DNA from: Dryas octopetala
Taxonomy: Eukaryota; Streptophyta; Magnoliopsida; Rosales; Rosaceae
Direction: 5' to 3'
Assembly: GCA_963921425.1 (NCBI GenBank)
Contig: OY992839.1
Coordinates: 12,627,409-12,691,408, forward strand
DNA length: 64,000 bases
Below the pieces are notes generated by a model. The model was not told the DNA's origin, searched no databases, and saw only the letters and a list, made by a program, of their open reading frames with translations. The position numbers and the translations under genes were made by a program. Positions 12,224 through 25,842 of this stretch are shown here, piece by piece (position 1 is the stretch's first letter; every line of letters starts with the position of its first letter).

Positions 12224-15200
12224 ATGGACAACGTCTTTCAGAAGCTGAGGAATTTGGACGCCTACCCCAAAATCAATGAGGATTTCTTCAGCCGTACACT
12301 CTCCGGTGGCGTTATCACCCTCGCCTCTTCCCTCCTCATGCTCTTCCTCTTCTTCTCCGAGCTCAGTATGCACCCTTTTGCTTTTTTTTTTTTTTGTCAT
12401 TTTTGAACTTGTATTTGCTTTTCTAATAATTCAGAGTTGCAAAGAAAGTTTAGCAATTGTAGCATCTGGGTCTTGCTGGATTTGGTTCTGTCATCTACTC
12501 TTAATTTTCTTGGAAATGGGTCAACTGGGTTTTTTTCATTTTCCTATTAGGAGCTAAAAGAGCTTGGCACATATGGCCTGAATTTTCATTGCTTTCAGTT
12601 TTTTTTTTTCCAGCATTAGTAGTCCATTACGGCACAAGCACTGTCTTAGTTATGTTGAGTGTAGCTTTGGTTCACTCCATACATTTGGCTAAATGATATA
12701 TTGGTCAGGAGTTGGATATAATTGGGTTTGTGTTTAAGACAATTTAAAGTAAAAAGTTTAGCGCTTTGTAGCTTTATTGTTGGATAGTGTGTTAATTTTT
12801 AGGACTTGTAGTAGGAAAGTCGAGCTATTTGGCTAATCATATTCATAGCTATATGTCAAGATCAATAGGTTTCTGATAACTTGATGTGTTAGATGATGAA
12901 AGGCCTTATATAATTTTTCCATAGTTCCTCCTCTCATTTTGCTTAAGAGCAAGGCTACTTCAGCAGTGATCTAAGAATTATAGATTTTAGCATGTATTAA
13001 ATGTAATACTTTTATCAACTAAGCAGGGGATACTTATAATTGCTCTATCATATGAAATTCCTTTAGTAGCCATTGATAGATCAAGGGGTCAAGTCTATCA
13101 AAAGAAAAAACAGAATAATTTTATTTAATTATATCTGTTTGTAATGCTGAATTTTTTTTTCGTTTCTATTCATGTGTGCATTAATCATATTGGATGAATG
13201 CTTGGGTGCGTATTAATCACAATTGTTCTGCTGCTCTTTAATGTTTCTAAGCTGTAATTTATTTAGTCATGCTCTTACTTGTTTGTGCTTGCAGGATTAT
13301 ACTTCCATACTGTTACAGAGACAAAGCTGCTCGTAGATGCTTCAAGAGGAGAAACGCTACATATCAATGTAATCATCCATTTATTTCTGCTACACTTCCT
13401 TTTGGGTAACATATGTTCAGCTCTTCATTTTCCAATGCATCAATTTGACACTATTAATATAAATCCTATCATTGACGGAAAAAGAAAAAGAAAAAGAGAA
13501 AAGATAACCCCCAAACCCATAAAAAAGGGAACACAATAGTCTAGTATGTAATATTCATCTTCACACCATATGAATATTATGATGCATGTGCCTCATATTC
13601 TGAATCCCTGCGAAGACCTGTAACTTGTTGTGAGGTCTAAATAATTCTTTGCAAGTTACAATGGTTACTTTGTGAAATATTATCATGCATAATTGTTAAT
13701 GATTATAGCTTTATTGCTTCTCCATTTTTTGTTTGAAACTGCAGTTTGATGTAACTTTTCCTGCTATTCGATGTTCATTACTCAGTCTCGACACGATGGA
13801 TATTAGCGGAGAGCAGCATTTTGACATAGTATGTACTTCAAGCAGATGCTTCTTCTTCTTCTTAACTTTCCTGAATTTCATGCTTCTTATTTTGCTAATT
13901 CACAATATATGATACATCTACTTGCAGCGACACCATATAGTGAAGAAAAGAATTGATGCTCATGGTAATGTAATCGAAGCTAAGAAGGATGGAATTGGTG
14001 CACCAAAGGTTTGTTGGAGCAATTTTCTGGCATTTTTTTATGCAAGCACTAGTTACATAACTTACATGACTTGCATTTTACTCCCTTACTGTCTAGGTTA
14101 TGTGCATTGGACATAAACATGTAGAAGTACAGAACACTTTTCATGCACACACAGACACAAATATCATTTTGCATAAAAGTAGATATAAGAATTCGTATGC
14201 TGTGACTTTTCTGTCTTTTGACCTCATGGCTCTTTGTGGGTGTAGCTAGAAGAAAATTACCAATGCGTTCACTGTTAGCTATAATATTATTAAGGCTCAA
14301 ATACAAAATGCACCCACCAACTATAGGTGGTATTTCAAATTGGTCCATGAACAAAAAAAGAGAAAATTACAGATTTGGTCCACTTATTTTATACCTAGTT
14401 CAATTTTGGTCCATAATCTTTTTTAAGTTCTGTTTTGGTCCACTAATTGTTTCATTTGTTCAGTAAAGGTCCAGATTTGTGACTTTAAATCCTTTGGGTT
14501 GTGTTTTCTTCAATTATAATTGAACTATAAGTTATATTTCATCATTTCTTAGTCATAAAAACAAATTTGGAGTATTATAATCTAAAAGAATTGAGATTGG
14601 GTGAAGTTTGAAAAATTAGCAGTTTCGGGTACCCTACTTTGGGGTCAATTATCTTGAGTTTTAGAACTCCAATTTGAATGATTTTTATATGGTTGTAAAG
14701 AAGAAATACATAGCTTCAAAACAAGTATATGTTCGCTGAATTTGGATGAGATTTGATAGGATAAAAAGCATGCCAAATTTGAGAAAACAAATATGGACCT
14801 TTACTGAACAAGTGGAACATTTAGTGGACCAAAACAGAACTTAAAAAAGATTGTGGACCAAAACTGAACTAGGTATAAAATAACTGGACTAAATCTGTAA
14901 TTTCCTCAACAAAAAAATGTTTCAGATTGGTCCACTAACTAATAGAAAGCTACAAAATAGCACATCCATTATGATTTCCGTCAAAAAAGATAGTTAAATG
15001 CCACTTTAGATAACGATGACGTGGATTTTATGAATGATGTGGACACCAAATTTGCTCCACATGGATTAATAATGTCATATTGATTTAAAAAAACTTTTAA
15101 ACCCTCTAAAAATAAAATTAAATATGACATCATTAATCCATGTGGTTTAAATTTGGTGTCCACATCATTCAAAAAATCCACGTCAGCACTGTCTACACTG

Positions 15201-18200
15201 GCATTTAACATCCTTATTAACGAAATTTGTAATGGATGTGCTAGTTTGTAATTTTCTATTAGTGTACTAATCTGAAATATTTTTTTATTCATGAACCAAT
15301 ATGAAATACCCCTATAGTTGGTGGGTGCATTTGTAATTGAGCCTATTATTAATCACATGATTCTGATACTTTGGAACAGCTTTCTAGCAGATGCTTGGCT
15401 GCCTTTGTGAATGGAATGACCATATGTCCTCTTATCATAGCATGTGCAAGTGCTAGTGCTTGACATTTTTGAATTAGTATGCTTCCTGATGCTCTTATTT
15501 TACCACCTACATGGAAAAATGTGCTTAAAGAGATACATTCTAGTTTTGGTACCTTAAGCACCGCTCCATTGGAAACCTGCATTTAAAGGCAAGGTACTGT
15601 TCAACTTTGTTGCACGAGCAGTATACAAGAAAAACACCTAATAAAAGACGACTAAGAGTCTACAAACTGAAACAAAAACTTCTCAGTGGAAACAAATGAG
15701 GAAAACATTATCATCCATTCATAAAGGGAAGATAAGGCCTAATGTTTGTTTTCTTTTTGAAAAGTAATAAACTTTTATCAACATAAAATTCCAATCAGTT
15801 CAAACAGTGGACAAGTAGTCATATGGCCAAATACATCCAAAAGAGGAGGCTTAATGTTTGTTTATCTCCCTATTGGTGCATTATGTGTTAAAAAGGACCA
15901 CCTATTTCTTCCTTGTCTTATAATGTTAAATCTGTGGCATAAATTGTTTTTGGAAGCTAATTTTATGCGGGCGATTCCCAGGTTAAGCATCTCTATGCTT
16001 GTTGAGAAGCATTATGCCTTATGGAGGTGTTGTGTGCTGGCTATTTTGTGGGTAGTCTGGATGGGACAAAATAAGAGGGTTTTGAAGGTTCTTTGGGGAA
16101 ATGGAGGGCTTGTGGGACAAAGCTAGTTATTGGGCATCATTATGGGCTTCAATTTTCTCTAATTTTTGGGATATACCTTTTTTTCTCATTCAAATGGAAG
16201 GCGATTGTCTCTTAATTCTTTTGTTATGTAGTTGTGATGTGTTGTATTGCTATTTTTGTGTTATCCTTTTAACGTTTTTGATTTTTATAGCAGCTGGTAG
16301 GTTAGAGGTTTTGAACATTTTTTAAATGTGGATAAGCTAGTCCACTATACTTGTATCTTTATCATTATTCAAATGAAATCTTGTGATTCTCATAAAAATG
16401 GTAAAGAGAAGAATTAAAATAGGTAATATATAATCTATGTTTATTACTTATTCCTTGTTTGCTCAGTGTTCACTGACCATTTCTTTTGATTTTTATTTTA
16501 TTTCCCCAAATGCAGATTGAGAAGCCCTTGCAGAGGCATGGTGGAAGGCTTGAACATAATGAAAAATATTGTGGTTCATGTTATGGAGCAGAAATGGTAT
16601 AATTGATTTTCTTCTGTCCCTTTTGCTGCTATAATAGTTCTCATAAATTTGAAGCATGTAAAACTTCTACATGTTAGGTAGAAATGTGGAATGCCAAACT
16701 TGTTAGGTAAAAAGTTAATGGGAAACGCTTCCTTGTAATATGATGTAATCAAGGATGAAAATAGGCAGTGAGGATAATATCGGTACTCAAATTTACAGAT
16801 GTAATAGATGAATATTTCGATATTGATGTTGGTGATTGTCGACAGAAACATTGAATATTTTCTTCAAAACGTGGAAATTTTAAATGAAAGTTTAGGAAAT
16901 GTTAAATCCATATTCAATGCATGTATTAAGCAAATAAATTTCATAAAATACTATGTCTGTGATAAGTATATGATCCCTCTTTTTAAGAAAAGGACGGGTT
17001 CACTCTTTTTAAGAAAAGAAAATGATTACATGTAGGCTCATCCCCCAATGCAATATGATGATTCGAACCGTCTATTTTTTATGTCTCCATTTCAAGAATC
17101 ATCCTTACAAAAAACAAGCTTAATTAGAAATCATTTAGTCATCTAATTGTGATCAAATATGTAGACAAATATAGTGTCACCGATAAGCACTGAAATGATC
17201 ATGCTCATAATCAAATGACTAAATCATTTCCGATTTGGCCGAGTTTTTTACAGAGATGATTACCAAAGGGAACCTAAACAATGGACTTTGGACAATTTAG
17301 ATCATTGTACTACATTGTGAGATGGGCACAAAAATGTTGTTCCTTTCTTTACTTAAAGAGAGATATCCCTCTTTTTAAGGGGACTCTATATATATTTATG
17401 TTCTCTTGCTCTACATATATTATGTTGCTAGACTGTGGATTTGGACCATTGATTAGGTTTGCTGTTGATTGACCGTGTAGGCCAAGATTAGGTTTGCTCT
17501 TACTCTATATACATGCACATATTTTCCACTTATAAAGTCTCTTTGCATAAATAGTTTCAGGTTTGATTTAAATAAAATTTTTCTAAATTTAACCAAAAAC
17601 TTCTTGCTGGTGTGTTTGTTAATAAGTTTGCTAATCTAGATGTGCTTGAGCCATATTTTGAGTTTTGGAGTCCATTTCAATTTTGTTTTAGTAGTTCTTT
17701 TCCTTCATTTAGGAATCCAACTCCTTGTTGGTTAAAGGTGGTAATTTCCTGTTAAAGGCCTTTTGAAAGTTCATAGAGAATTGTTTTCAAGTGGCTTTCC
17801 AGCTTTTTGTGGGTGTGGTTATGGATTGTTTAGATGTCCTTGTTCTCTTCTTATGCAGTTGGATGATGATTGTTGTAACACATGCGAAGAGGTTCGTGAA
17901 GCATATAGGAAAAAAGGTTGGGCACTGACGAATGTTGATTTGATAGACCAGGTGAGTCCTTTTGAGATACTTCTGGATATTTCTTTGTGCAATCTCATTG
18001 ACTGACTGATGTAGGATACAAATTAGCTAGGAACCAAGATCAACTTCAGAATTAATTTAAGCTTCAAAACTCATCCAGCATGCACACCCATCCACATATT
18101 AGGAAATTTAAAGTATGAAATCAGCATGAAACAAGTTAATTTAATTCCTGCATTAAGTTCCTAAAAGTATAAAAAAAAATTAGGTGGATTCAATTACCAA

Positions 18201-21200
18201 GCAGACTCCTCTAGTTTACGGTTTGTTCAAATTTCAATGCAAGTCTTAAGTCCTTTATAGACTGCTGTGCACAGAGATTACCAAACACTGGATGACAAGC
18301 TGTATGTAGGATTCAAACTCAGGTTTCGAGACAAAGGAAAACAATGTAGGATTGCTGGAAATTTTGATAATGAACATGAACATAGGAAAAATATGATTAT
18401 CATGGAACACTTACTTGATATGCCAATGGAAGATTAAGAAAAGATATAATAATTTAACTTCTTAAAAAGATAATGACAGAGACTGGATTCACTCTGGGGG
18501 CTTCACATCCAGACTTGGCTGCACCAAAATTTTCCATCCCAGGAAAATTAGGGACTTCTAACTATTTCTATGATTTGGCCATGATACATTACTTTTATGG
18601 TCTTTGCACAGACAATTTTGTCAATGATTGTTACTTAAACCTCCAGAAATCTCCATCTGGGCATTTATTTACTGAATTCAATATAAACACGGTTGCATTT
18701 ATGTGTCCATGTAAAGTTCCCAAGCTTGGGAAGTTGTTGAATTTTCTGTGGCATTATGTTGATTTAATTTTTTATGCCCTTATGGCTTCCAGTGCACACG
18801 AGAAGGTTTTATTCAAAAGATTAAAGATGAAGATGGTGAGGGATGCAATATTGAAGGATCTCTTGAAGTTAACAAAGTGGCTGGTAATTTTCATTTTCTA
18901 CCTGGAAAAAGCTTTCACCAGTCAAATATGCATGATTTGCTGGCTTTCCAGACGGATAGTTACAATGTAAGGAAAATTTTATTAATTCTTTGGATGCAAA
19001 TAGAATTATATTATCATGGAGTTTAATACGAATTTAGCCATCTTTCTTTGCTTTTATTTTATTTTTTCTGTTTTCAAATAAAGAGCACAATTGTTTGAAT
19101 GTGTCTACAGATAAGTCACAAGATCAATAGATTAGCTTTTGGTGACTACTATCCTGGTGCGGTAAATCCCCTTGATGGGTAATTGTTTCTTTCTATCCTT
19201 CCCTAGCTATTTACAATTTTAGAAATTCTTACTATCAACTTCTTCAAAATCTGGACTTTCGGGTATGTTGTAGTTTAATAGACAATGTTATGTTCATGCT
19301 TTTACATAAAATGTTATGTTACTATCAACTTCTTTGGATGCAATAGATTATATGTTATTGCACTGGATCAATTTTTTTATTTTTTATTTTGAGAAGAAAC
19401 GAATATTATATTGGTCATGAGATTAAAGTTACATAGCAGTGGACATGGAGTCCTCTACAATAATTAAGCAAACAACAAACAACCCAAAACAACAATGCCA
19501 CAATTTCCACCACCCAGAGCAAAAACCAACCACAAAGACCCTCAAACCCAACCCCATTAGCGAACTGCAGCTTTCCAATCTAAAAGAATTGCAGAAGAAG
19601 AGCTTTCCTTGAAAACTGTAACCGAATCCCATAGCGAGTATCAAAATCTGACCTCATCCCAAAGTTCATCAACCCTCAAACCATTGAAATCTTAAAAAAT
19701 TCTCATGTTTCTTTTCATCCACATAATCCAGAAAATGGTTTGAACATTGCACTCCGTAATACTTTGGCTTTCTTCCCCCTATTAGACAAAAACATGTATT
19801 TCACACAACAAAGAAAAACATTTCTTCGGTATTAGCCCATTTCACCCTGAATTCCCTAAATAAATTCAGCCACAATTTCAATGCCAAAGGACAACGTAGA
19901 AAAACATGATCAGTCATATCCCCATTCTCTTGCACATGATACACCAATGCGGAGAAAAGAATGTCCATGATCTCCTCTAAATCATTGCTCACTTATGAAC
20001 ACCAATCTTTACATTTGAAGGAACCCTTGGCCCTCATACAAACACTGGATCAATTTTGTTTCTCAGGCTGGAATTTGCATTTCTATGTACCATTTTTTGC
20101 TTAATTTTCCTTAAGAGTGCTTTCTTTTTGCTGAATTATCTTTCTGTTGATGGAATGGGTATTACCCTTTAACGGAATTTGATCTATTATGTAAAAGTTT
20201 ATGTTAGTCTTTGTTGCTAGGAAATTATTTAAGAAATTTTGAATCATTCAGATACTACTATTTGTTGTATTTTTTTTTTTTTCACTTATCTAGCATATCC
20301 CCTAAAATTCTTACTTCTTTTTCAGTGTACAATGGATGCAGGAAACACCAAATGGTATGTACCAGTATTTCATCAAGGTTGGTATTATCAGGAAATTGCC
20401 TTGCTATATTCTTTCCCCTAGAGAGGAGAAAGGGAAAGGGAAGGGAGGTGGGGGAGGGGGAAGGAGGGAGGGAGAGAGGTATTTGACCTAAATGAAAAAA
20501 CATGTGTAGGCAATGTTTGGAGAGTTCATAACAAAAAATGACACAAAAGAAGAACCGATTTTTTGTAATCAGATATTTGCTTCATTTAACTGAAATATTT
20601 GGCGCTTCAGTTCGACTGATGATAAAAATTTCCATGTGTAACTCTTATAAATGTCTTCTGGAATTTATTGGGTTTGTGTGACTACACAGGAGTGCATGTA
20701 AATGATTACTCTCCTGTGCATGCTTGCAGTTAACATTAGTTATTAAGGGTGTTTAGACACTTACCATCTACTTCGCAGGTGGTCCCTACGCTATACACCA
20801 ATATTAGAGGCCGTACTATCCACTCAAATCAGGTACTGTCATGCTTGCTGAATCTGCTTGGTCTGTGTTATTCATCACTTCATGCCCTCATATGCACTCA
20901 CATATGTCTGGTATAGTACTCTGTGACAGAGCATTTTAAGAGTCCAGAGTTGGGACGCTCTCAACCACTTCCAGGAGTTTTCTTCTTTTATGATCTTTCT
21001 CCAATTAAGGTGCGTTTCTTGGTCCACATCTCACAGGCTATTGTGAAATCATATTTAAGAGTATTTCATGATTACGCTGATCCCTCCACTTACCTTAAAA
21101 TGGAAATAGAAGATTTCCTTATAAGGTAAGTGGAGGGAAATAGAAGATTTCCTTTTAAAAATCATTTGCAACCTGCAATCAAGGACTACACAAGTCTGTT

Positions 21201-22566
21201 CATTTCATGCTTCATATTGGTGAGTATAAAGCCAGCAAGCTTGGAAAGAACAATAGAATTATTGAATGGTTTAAGCACCTGAATTTTAAAAAATCAATAA
21301 GAAAAAATCAGTGGGAATTGAACCCCTAGCAGAAATTCAAAGTTTTTGCCAGTTCTAGAAATATTCCTTTATTCAATTATAAAATTGTGCTTTTTTATTA
21401 GAAAACAGATTTTTTTTTTTTTTTTTCGTTTTTCTAGGGATAATATGGGGAGGGAGAAATCACAGAACCACTGATCGGCATGACTGAGTAGAAGCTATAA
21501 AGAAATATAGAAAATTGACCACCATGCCACACTGCAAAACCCTACAGAAATTTTAAAGGCCGAACCCTACTTAAATACCACTTCCCATATACTCACCTAC
21601 CCAATGTTGGACAAGGTCTTTGGCAGAAAGATATAATAGTATGATATAACATTTCCTATGATACAATGAATGAAGAAATAGTCTACCAACTATTTATTAG
21701 GGGTTTGGTTCGGAGGTTTATCGGTTTGTGCCTTTGTGGGGTTTCTTCTCTCCATCTTCAACTAAAGCTTCCAAGTCTAAGTTTTGGAAGGCAGGTTGTA
21801 GGATAGTTCTATTTTGCTTTTGGTTAAGGTTTGTTTTCTATCCCGTCTGTTGAGAAGTGTTGTATTTCTGGTGACAGGCACATTTCATAAATGTCATTTA
21901 TAGTGTTCAAGAATCACTATAAGCTTAGGAGAATTGTCAAAACATTTAGAGCTTACCAAATAATGGAAAATAAACAAAATGTTGTGGTGTGTGTCAATGG
22001 GCATAGTGTGCATCTCCTCCACTGTATTGCAGTATTTAGTGTATTTCATCTAATGAAATACATTTAAATCACTACTGAAAAGGAAATGCTAAATTCAAAC
22101 CATCATCGAGTACATCCACGCTGACATGAGTAACCAAACATGAATATAATAATAGTGTGGAGGCCAGCAAAGTGAGAAGGATTTGAACAATTCTTTGACT
22201 ATGGAAAAAAAAAAAAGTTGGACTCTAGTGTAGCCTCGGGAGTCTTCTGTTGGACTCTAAGGATTCAAGAAATCTCATCCTGATTTATACAATAAGAAAG
22301 AGAAGTGTACTTTTTTGGGTCTACTAAGAAGAGTGTATACTGTGAAAAATATCACATAATTGTCAGCTTTACATACATCAATAGTTATTAAAGTGCCACA
22401 TAATCATGTTATTGTGGTTAACTCAAGGATGATCTGCCTTACAGAAAATCTTTACGTTTGATCCATGTGTTGCAGGTGACATTCAAAGAAGAACATGTTC
22501 CGTTTTTACACTTCATGACCCATATTTGTGCCATAGTTGGAGGTAATACCAACTCTTCCCCCCCCC

Positions 22567-22610
<44 letters not shown>

Positions 22611-24033
22611 TTCTCTCCTCTTTCTCTCTCCTTCTCTCTAATTCCCCCCATCCCCACATGAATTCATGTATATGTTTTTGTATATGAGGTCCCGAGTTGG
22701 TCACTCTTTGAAAGTTGGATATGGATCTAAGTTTTACCAGACAGTATTTAATAAGACTTGAAATAATAGTGATTATGCTTTCTCTTTTTTGAATTTTTTC
22801 ATTATATAACCATTTCTTTAAAAGTATATGCAAACCACATGCCTAAACCTTCTCAACTCCTTGATTTTCTACAAGACTAAATTATTTATTCATTAATTCA
22901 CCACATTACCTAATTTCTTATTTTGTGACACTGATTCTGAATGAAGAGAATTGTTGAGTTCATGGTTGAGTTGCCCTACAGCCTTTTCTAGTAAAGTACT
23001 AGATCAATATTTTCCTCAATTTTCTCTGATTTCAAAAGCTCATTGAACTTCAGCTTAATAAGAGATTTTGGTTGGTGGATTATGAAACTGCAGAATTGGA
23101 AGGCTTATGTACAAAATAGTAGAAAATATCTGCAGATAAATTTCAAGTTAATCCAATATCTATAATCATTCATCTATGACTAGGTTGCATTAAAATTAAT
23201 ATTTTTCTATAGTAAATTGCATCCTCTCACTCTCTCTCTCTCTAACATCTTTCTTCTGTTATTTGTCCTTGGTATTGCTTCCTTTCTTATGTTCTTTGTC
23301 CTGGGTATTGTTTTCTTTTCTTTTTATGTTATTTTCCCTGGGTATTATTTTCTTTTCTTTTTTATGTTATTTGACCTTGGTATTGTTATCTTTACAATTG
23401 AAGCTTACATCGAATTCAAATAAATTTATTTACTATTTTTGGTTTAGAAGAACATACTTATAATGATCTATCTAAAAGAATTACCATTTATTTTTTCTTC
23501 GTTTAAATGTCTCTGTATGTTTCAAATATTTAAGAATTAATAACTAAAGATGTTTTCCATAATTAACACTTGAACAGAAATTATGTTTTGATTCTCTTAT
23601 TTAACACTTAGATTCAATATTTTTGCCTCTAGCATATAAATAATGAAATGTCATGTTTTTTTCTGAATTGCGATTGCAACTCCCCATATAATGAAATTTC
23701 CCTAGGTAAAAATAGCCTTAATTGTTTAATTACTTCAGTTCTTACATGCTGTGTCCCAAAAATAGGTATTTAAATACGTTAAAATATCATATATCTTCAA
23801 GTCCTAATTTTAAATTATACTCGGATTTTATTTTTCTCTATTTTCTTCGATTGTGGTCCTACCGTACTAGGTTTTCTTGGTTATGTTTTCAATTACTCTC
23901 ATACTTCTAACGAGGGATTTATCTCTTGAATTTTTGTGTAGGTATATTTACCGTTGCAGGACTTGTAGATTCATTTATATATCATGGTCAAAGAGCAATG
24001 AAGAAAAAGATGGAAATTGGCAAATATAGGTGA
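12224..24033 (+). CDS. ERGIC3: ERGIC3/Erv46-like ER-Golgi cargo receptor (13 exons, 384 aa)
   Basis: Exons: 12224-12365, 13295-13368, 13745-13828, 13928-14008, 16516-16596, 17859-17951, 18793-18966, 19111-19178, 20326-20377, 20779-20832, 20917-21009, 22476-22542, 23942-24033. All join in frame with GT-AG introns to give 384 aa, close to the usual ~385. The start MDNVFQKLRNLDAYPKINED is the conserved ERGIC N-terminus. One membrane segment lies at residues ~28-47 and a second at ~340-366. The lumenal domain between them carries Cys pairs (CGSC at 146-149; CC and C at 159/160/163; C186). The C-terminus is Lys-rich (MKKKMEIGKYR). Erv46 homologues cycle in COPII/COPI vesicles as cargo receptors. 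Introns 4, 5 and 8 hold transposon insertions that do not disturb splice sites. Confidence 0.94.
14286..15353. repeat. Nested foldback elements in ERGIC3 intron 4
   Basis: The outer arms 14294-14355 (AGGCTCAAATACAAAATGCA...) and ~15275-15346 (...GCATTTGTAATTGAGCCT) are inverted copies, flanked on both sides by ATTATTA, a possible target duplication. Inside lies a second inverted pair (about 14360-14472 against 14793-14910) built of repeated TTTGGTCCA/TGGACCAAA words. A third, shorter inverted pair sits at 15000-15190 (GATGTGGACACCAAATTTG against CAAATTTGGTGTCCACATC). The outer family recurs at 57069-57590 without the inner element, so the inner part is a nested insertion. Confidence 0.75.
15752..15847 (-). 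repeat. Short LINE-tail insertion
   Basis: On the minus strand the segment ends GATAAAAGTTTATTACTTTTCAAAAAGA, a 3'-tail style common for plant LINEs. It is flanked by near-identical direct repeats (AGGCCTAATGTTTGTTT on the left, AGGCTTAATGTTTGTTT on the right), as expected for target-primed insertion. Very short and 5'-truncated. Confidence 0.4.
15848..16390 (+). pseudogene. 5'-truncated LINE C-terminus in ERGIC3 intron 4
   Basis: The plus strand contains DHLFLPCLIMLNLWHKLFLE, then LVEKHYALWRCCVLAILWVVWMGQNKR, and in another frame LWDKASYWASLWASIFSNF. This is the zf-RVT region and tail found at the C-terminus of plant LINE reverse transcriptases (D-H-L-F-L-x-C). Frameshifts make it non-functional. 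It lies sense to ERGIC3, inside intron 4. Confidence 0.65.
16974..17395. repeat. MITE-like inverted-repeat element in ERGIC3 intron 5
   Basis: The left end (GATCCCTCTTTTTAAGAAAAG...) matches the inverse of the right end (...GAGATATCCCTCTTTTTAAGG) imperfectly. A second inverted pair, AGAAATCATTTAGTCATCTAATT against AATCAAATGACTAAATCATTTCC, lies inside. Non-coding. Confidence 0.5.
19376..20042 (-). mobile_element. 5'-truncated LINE insertion in ERGIC3 intron 8
   Basis: The minus strand encodes a zf-RVT-like segment (YHVQENGDMTDHVFLRCPLALKLWLNLFREF; D-H-x-F-L-x-C). It ends in an A-rich 3' tail (poly-T on the plus strand at 19372-19390). A 15-bp direct repeat, CACTGGATCAATTTT, flanks it at 19361-19375 and 20043-20057. 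Tail, 5' truncation and target-site duplication together are the signature of LINE retrotransposition. It is antisense to ERGIC3, and frames are broken outside the zf-RVT part. Confidence 0.85.
22558..22607. repeat. Poly-C plus (CT)n microsatellite in ERGIC3 intron 12
   Basis: About 20 C residues followed by about 15 CT units begin 15 bp after the exon 12 donor site (22543). Likely length-polymorphic. Confidence 0.95.
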
Positions 24034-25217
24034 ATCTGACAGTTTGGTGTATGCTGCTGCCTTTTAGAGACGTATCAATTACAGTGCCTGATCATTGAAT
24101 TATTCCCTCCCTCTCTCATGTCACTTGATCACAGATTATGAACAAATAGGTCTCGATTAAAGAACGACCGTTAATTTTTTGAATTCATTTTGTTTAGTTT
24201 AGCCATATGTAAGTTCAGTTAGTACTTACCAACAAGAGAAATTCAGTTGCTAATTATAAAAGTAATTTCATGTGTTCATTTTGAATTCATCTTATTCAGT
24301 TGAGACATCCTACATCTATGGTGTATAATGAAAGTTTTATGATATATTAAGATATCAATCTATGCATCAGTTTTAGGAGTTGTCATAAGATGTTGATCTG
24401 TAAATCTGTAATGGAAGTCCCCTATGGTATGAAATGTTAGTTTTGCTGGTGCAGACTCAAGTTTGACACTGTCAACTAGACTTTACTTTTTTAAGACTTT
24501 ATACTTAATCCCAATCTGTTAAATATATATATGTATATATATATATATATATATACATATCAAATTCGCCGTTTTTTTATACAGCCTTACTAATAATTTA
24601 GTTAATTATTACAATAGGTTATTCCTAATTAGACATGACAGGCTAGTTTTTTTTTTTCTCCAATTTTTTTAAAAAATTAAAAAATTTATACTTGAAATGG
24701 AAGCTCATTGACTGCCTTTATTTCCTCAAAATTGCTAAAACACGAGAATTTTATGAACACTCAGAATGTTTTGTTGAACACCAATTATCAAATTTGAGAA
24801 CACTCAACCATATTTTTCAAATATATCAAAACTAACCCAAAACATTATATTTTATTTTTTTATTTCTTTAAAACATAAAAAAAAAAAAAAAAAATCTAAA
24901 CATAAAGCAAAAAAACAAAAAAAGAGATGGAAGAAACCATTGGGGAGATTAAATAGCAGAGCAGGGGGAGGGCCGGTGCAGGCATGATGGGAGGGCATGG
25001 AATGTCGACATGGGAGGGAGGGAGGGAGGGACTTCCTCCTTTGTTTTTTCTTTCTACTCAATTTCAATATTATTAATTTTCAATTTCTGAAGTTTTCTAA
25101 AAATTAGTCTGTAATTTTAAACCCTCTAGCCATCTAAAAACCCCAAGGCCATTCCAAACTTCCCAAAAGCCCCTAGCCATTCTAAAAACTCTCCCAAAAC
25201 CCCCTGCCATCCACATA
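24034..25217. other. ERGIC3 3' flank and intergenic sequence
   Basis: The first few hundred bases should hold the ERGIC3 3' UTR; no unique polyadenylation signal can be named. There is a (TA)n tract near 24522-24556, a poly-A run near 24877-24893 and a (GGGA)n run near 25012-25030. No gene seen. Confidence 0.45.
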
Positions 25218-25524
25218 ACTGTAATTATTTTTTGTAATTGTTTTTTTACTGTACTTGTATTTTACTGTAATTTTTTTTAATGTAATTGTTTCTGATTGTA
25301 ATTATTTTTCTTACTGTAATTGTTTTTTACTGTCATTGTTCTTTTATTGTAATTATTTTTTTAATGTACTTGTTTTTTATTGTAATTATTTTTTAAATTT
25401 TTTAGTTTTTTAACTATAACTGTTTTTTATTGAAATTTTTTTTATTGTAATTTTTTTTTATTGTAAATGTTTTTTTTATTATAATTTGTTTGTTGTAATT
25501 GTTTTTTATTTTGTATTGTAATTA
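25218..25524. repeat. Degenerate T-rich tandem array
   Basis: About 300 bp made of variants of TTACTGTAATTGTTTTTT with drifting period near 20 bp. Low complexity and no coding potential. Confidence 0.6.
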
Positions 25525-25842
25525 GCTGAAGATAACTATGAGGTTTTGGGAGAGTTTTAGGACGGATAGAGGGTTTATAATAAATAAATATCTACAAATC
25601 TGGTTCTAAAAAGAAGTTTTCTAAAATTTTATTATTATTATTTTAAGTTTGTACATTTTAGTCATTTTTCTACTGAGATAATATTGTTATTGAAAAAAAT
25701 AAATTAAGATTTGGGTGTCCAAAGACAAATTTAAGTTGTCCATTAAGGTTTCCTGTAAAATATATATATTCAAACATCCATTATTTCTCAAAACCGGCAC
25801 TCTAAACCACATATTCAACACGCCCATGGTTTTTGCAAAGTT

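Noticed and set aside
12149-12400. Minus-strand ORF opposite ERGIC3 exon 1
   Set aside because: It is an antisense shadow of the conserved coding exon.
15349-15582. 77-codon minus-strand ORF in ERGIC3 intron 4
   Set aside because: No recognisable domain and no splice or context support; probably a transposon relic or chance.
18473-18970. 165-codon plus-strand ORF in the ERGIC3 region
   Set aside because: It is a different frame read through intron 6 and exon 7; the exon's true frame gives the conserved CTREGFIQKIKDEDGEG sequence.
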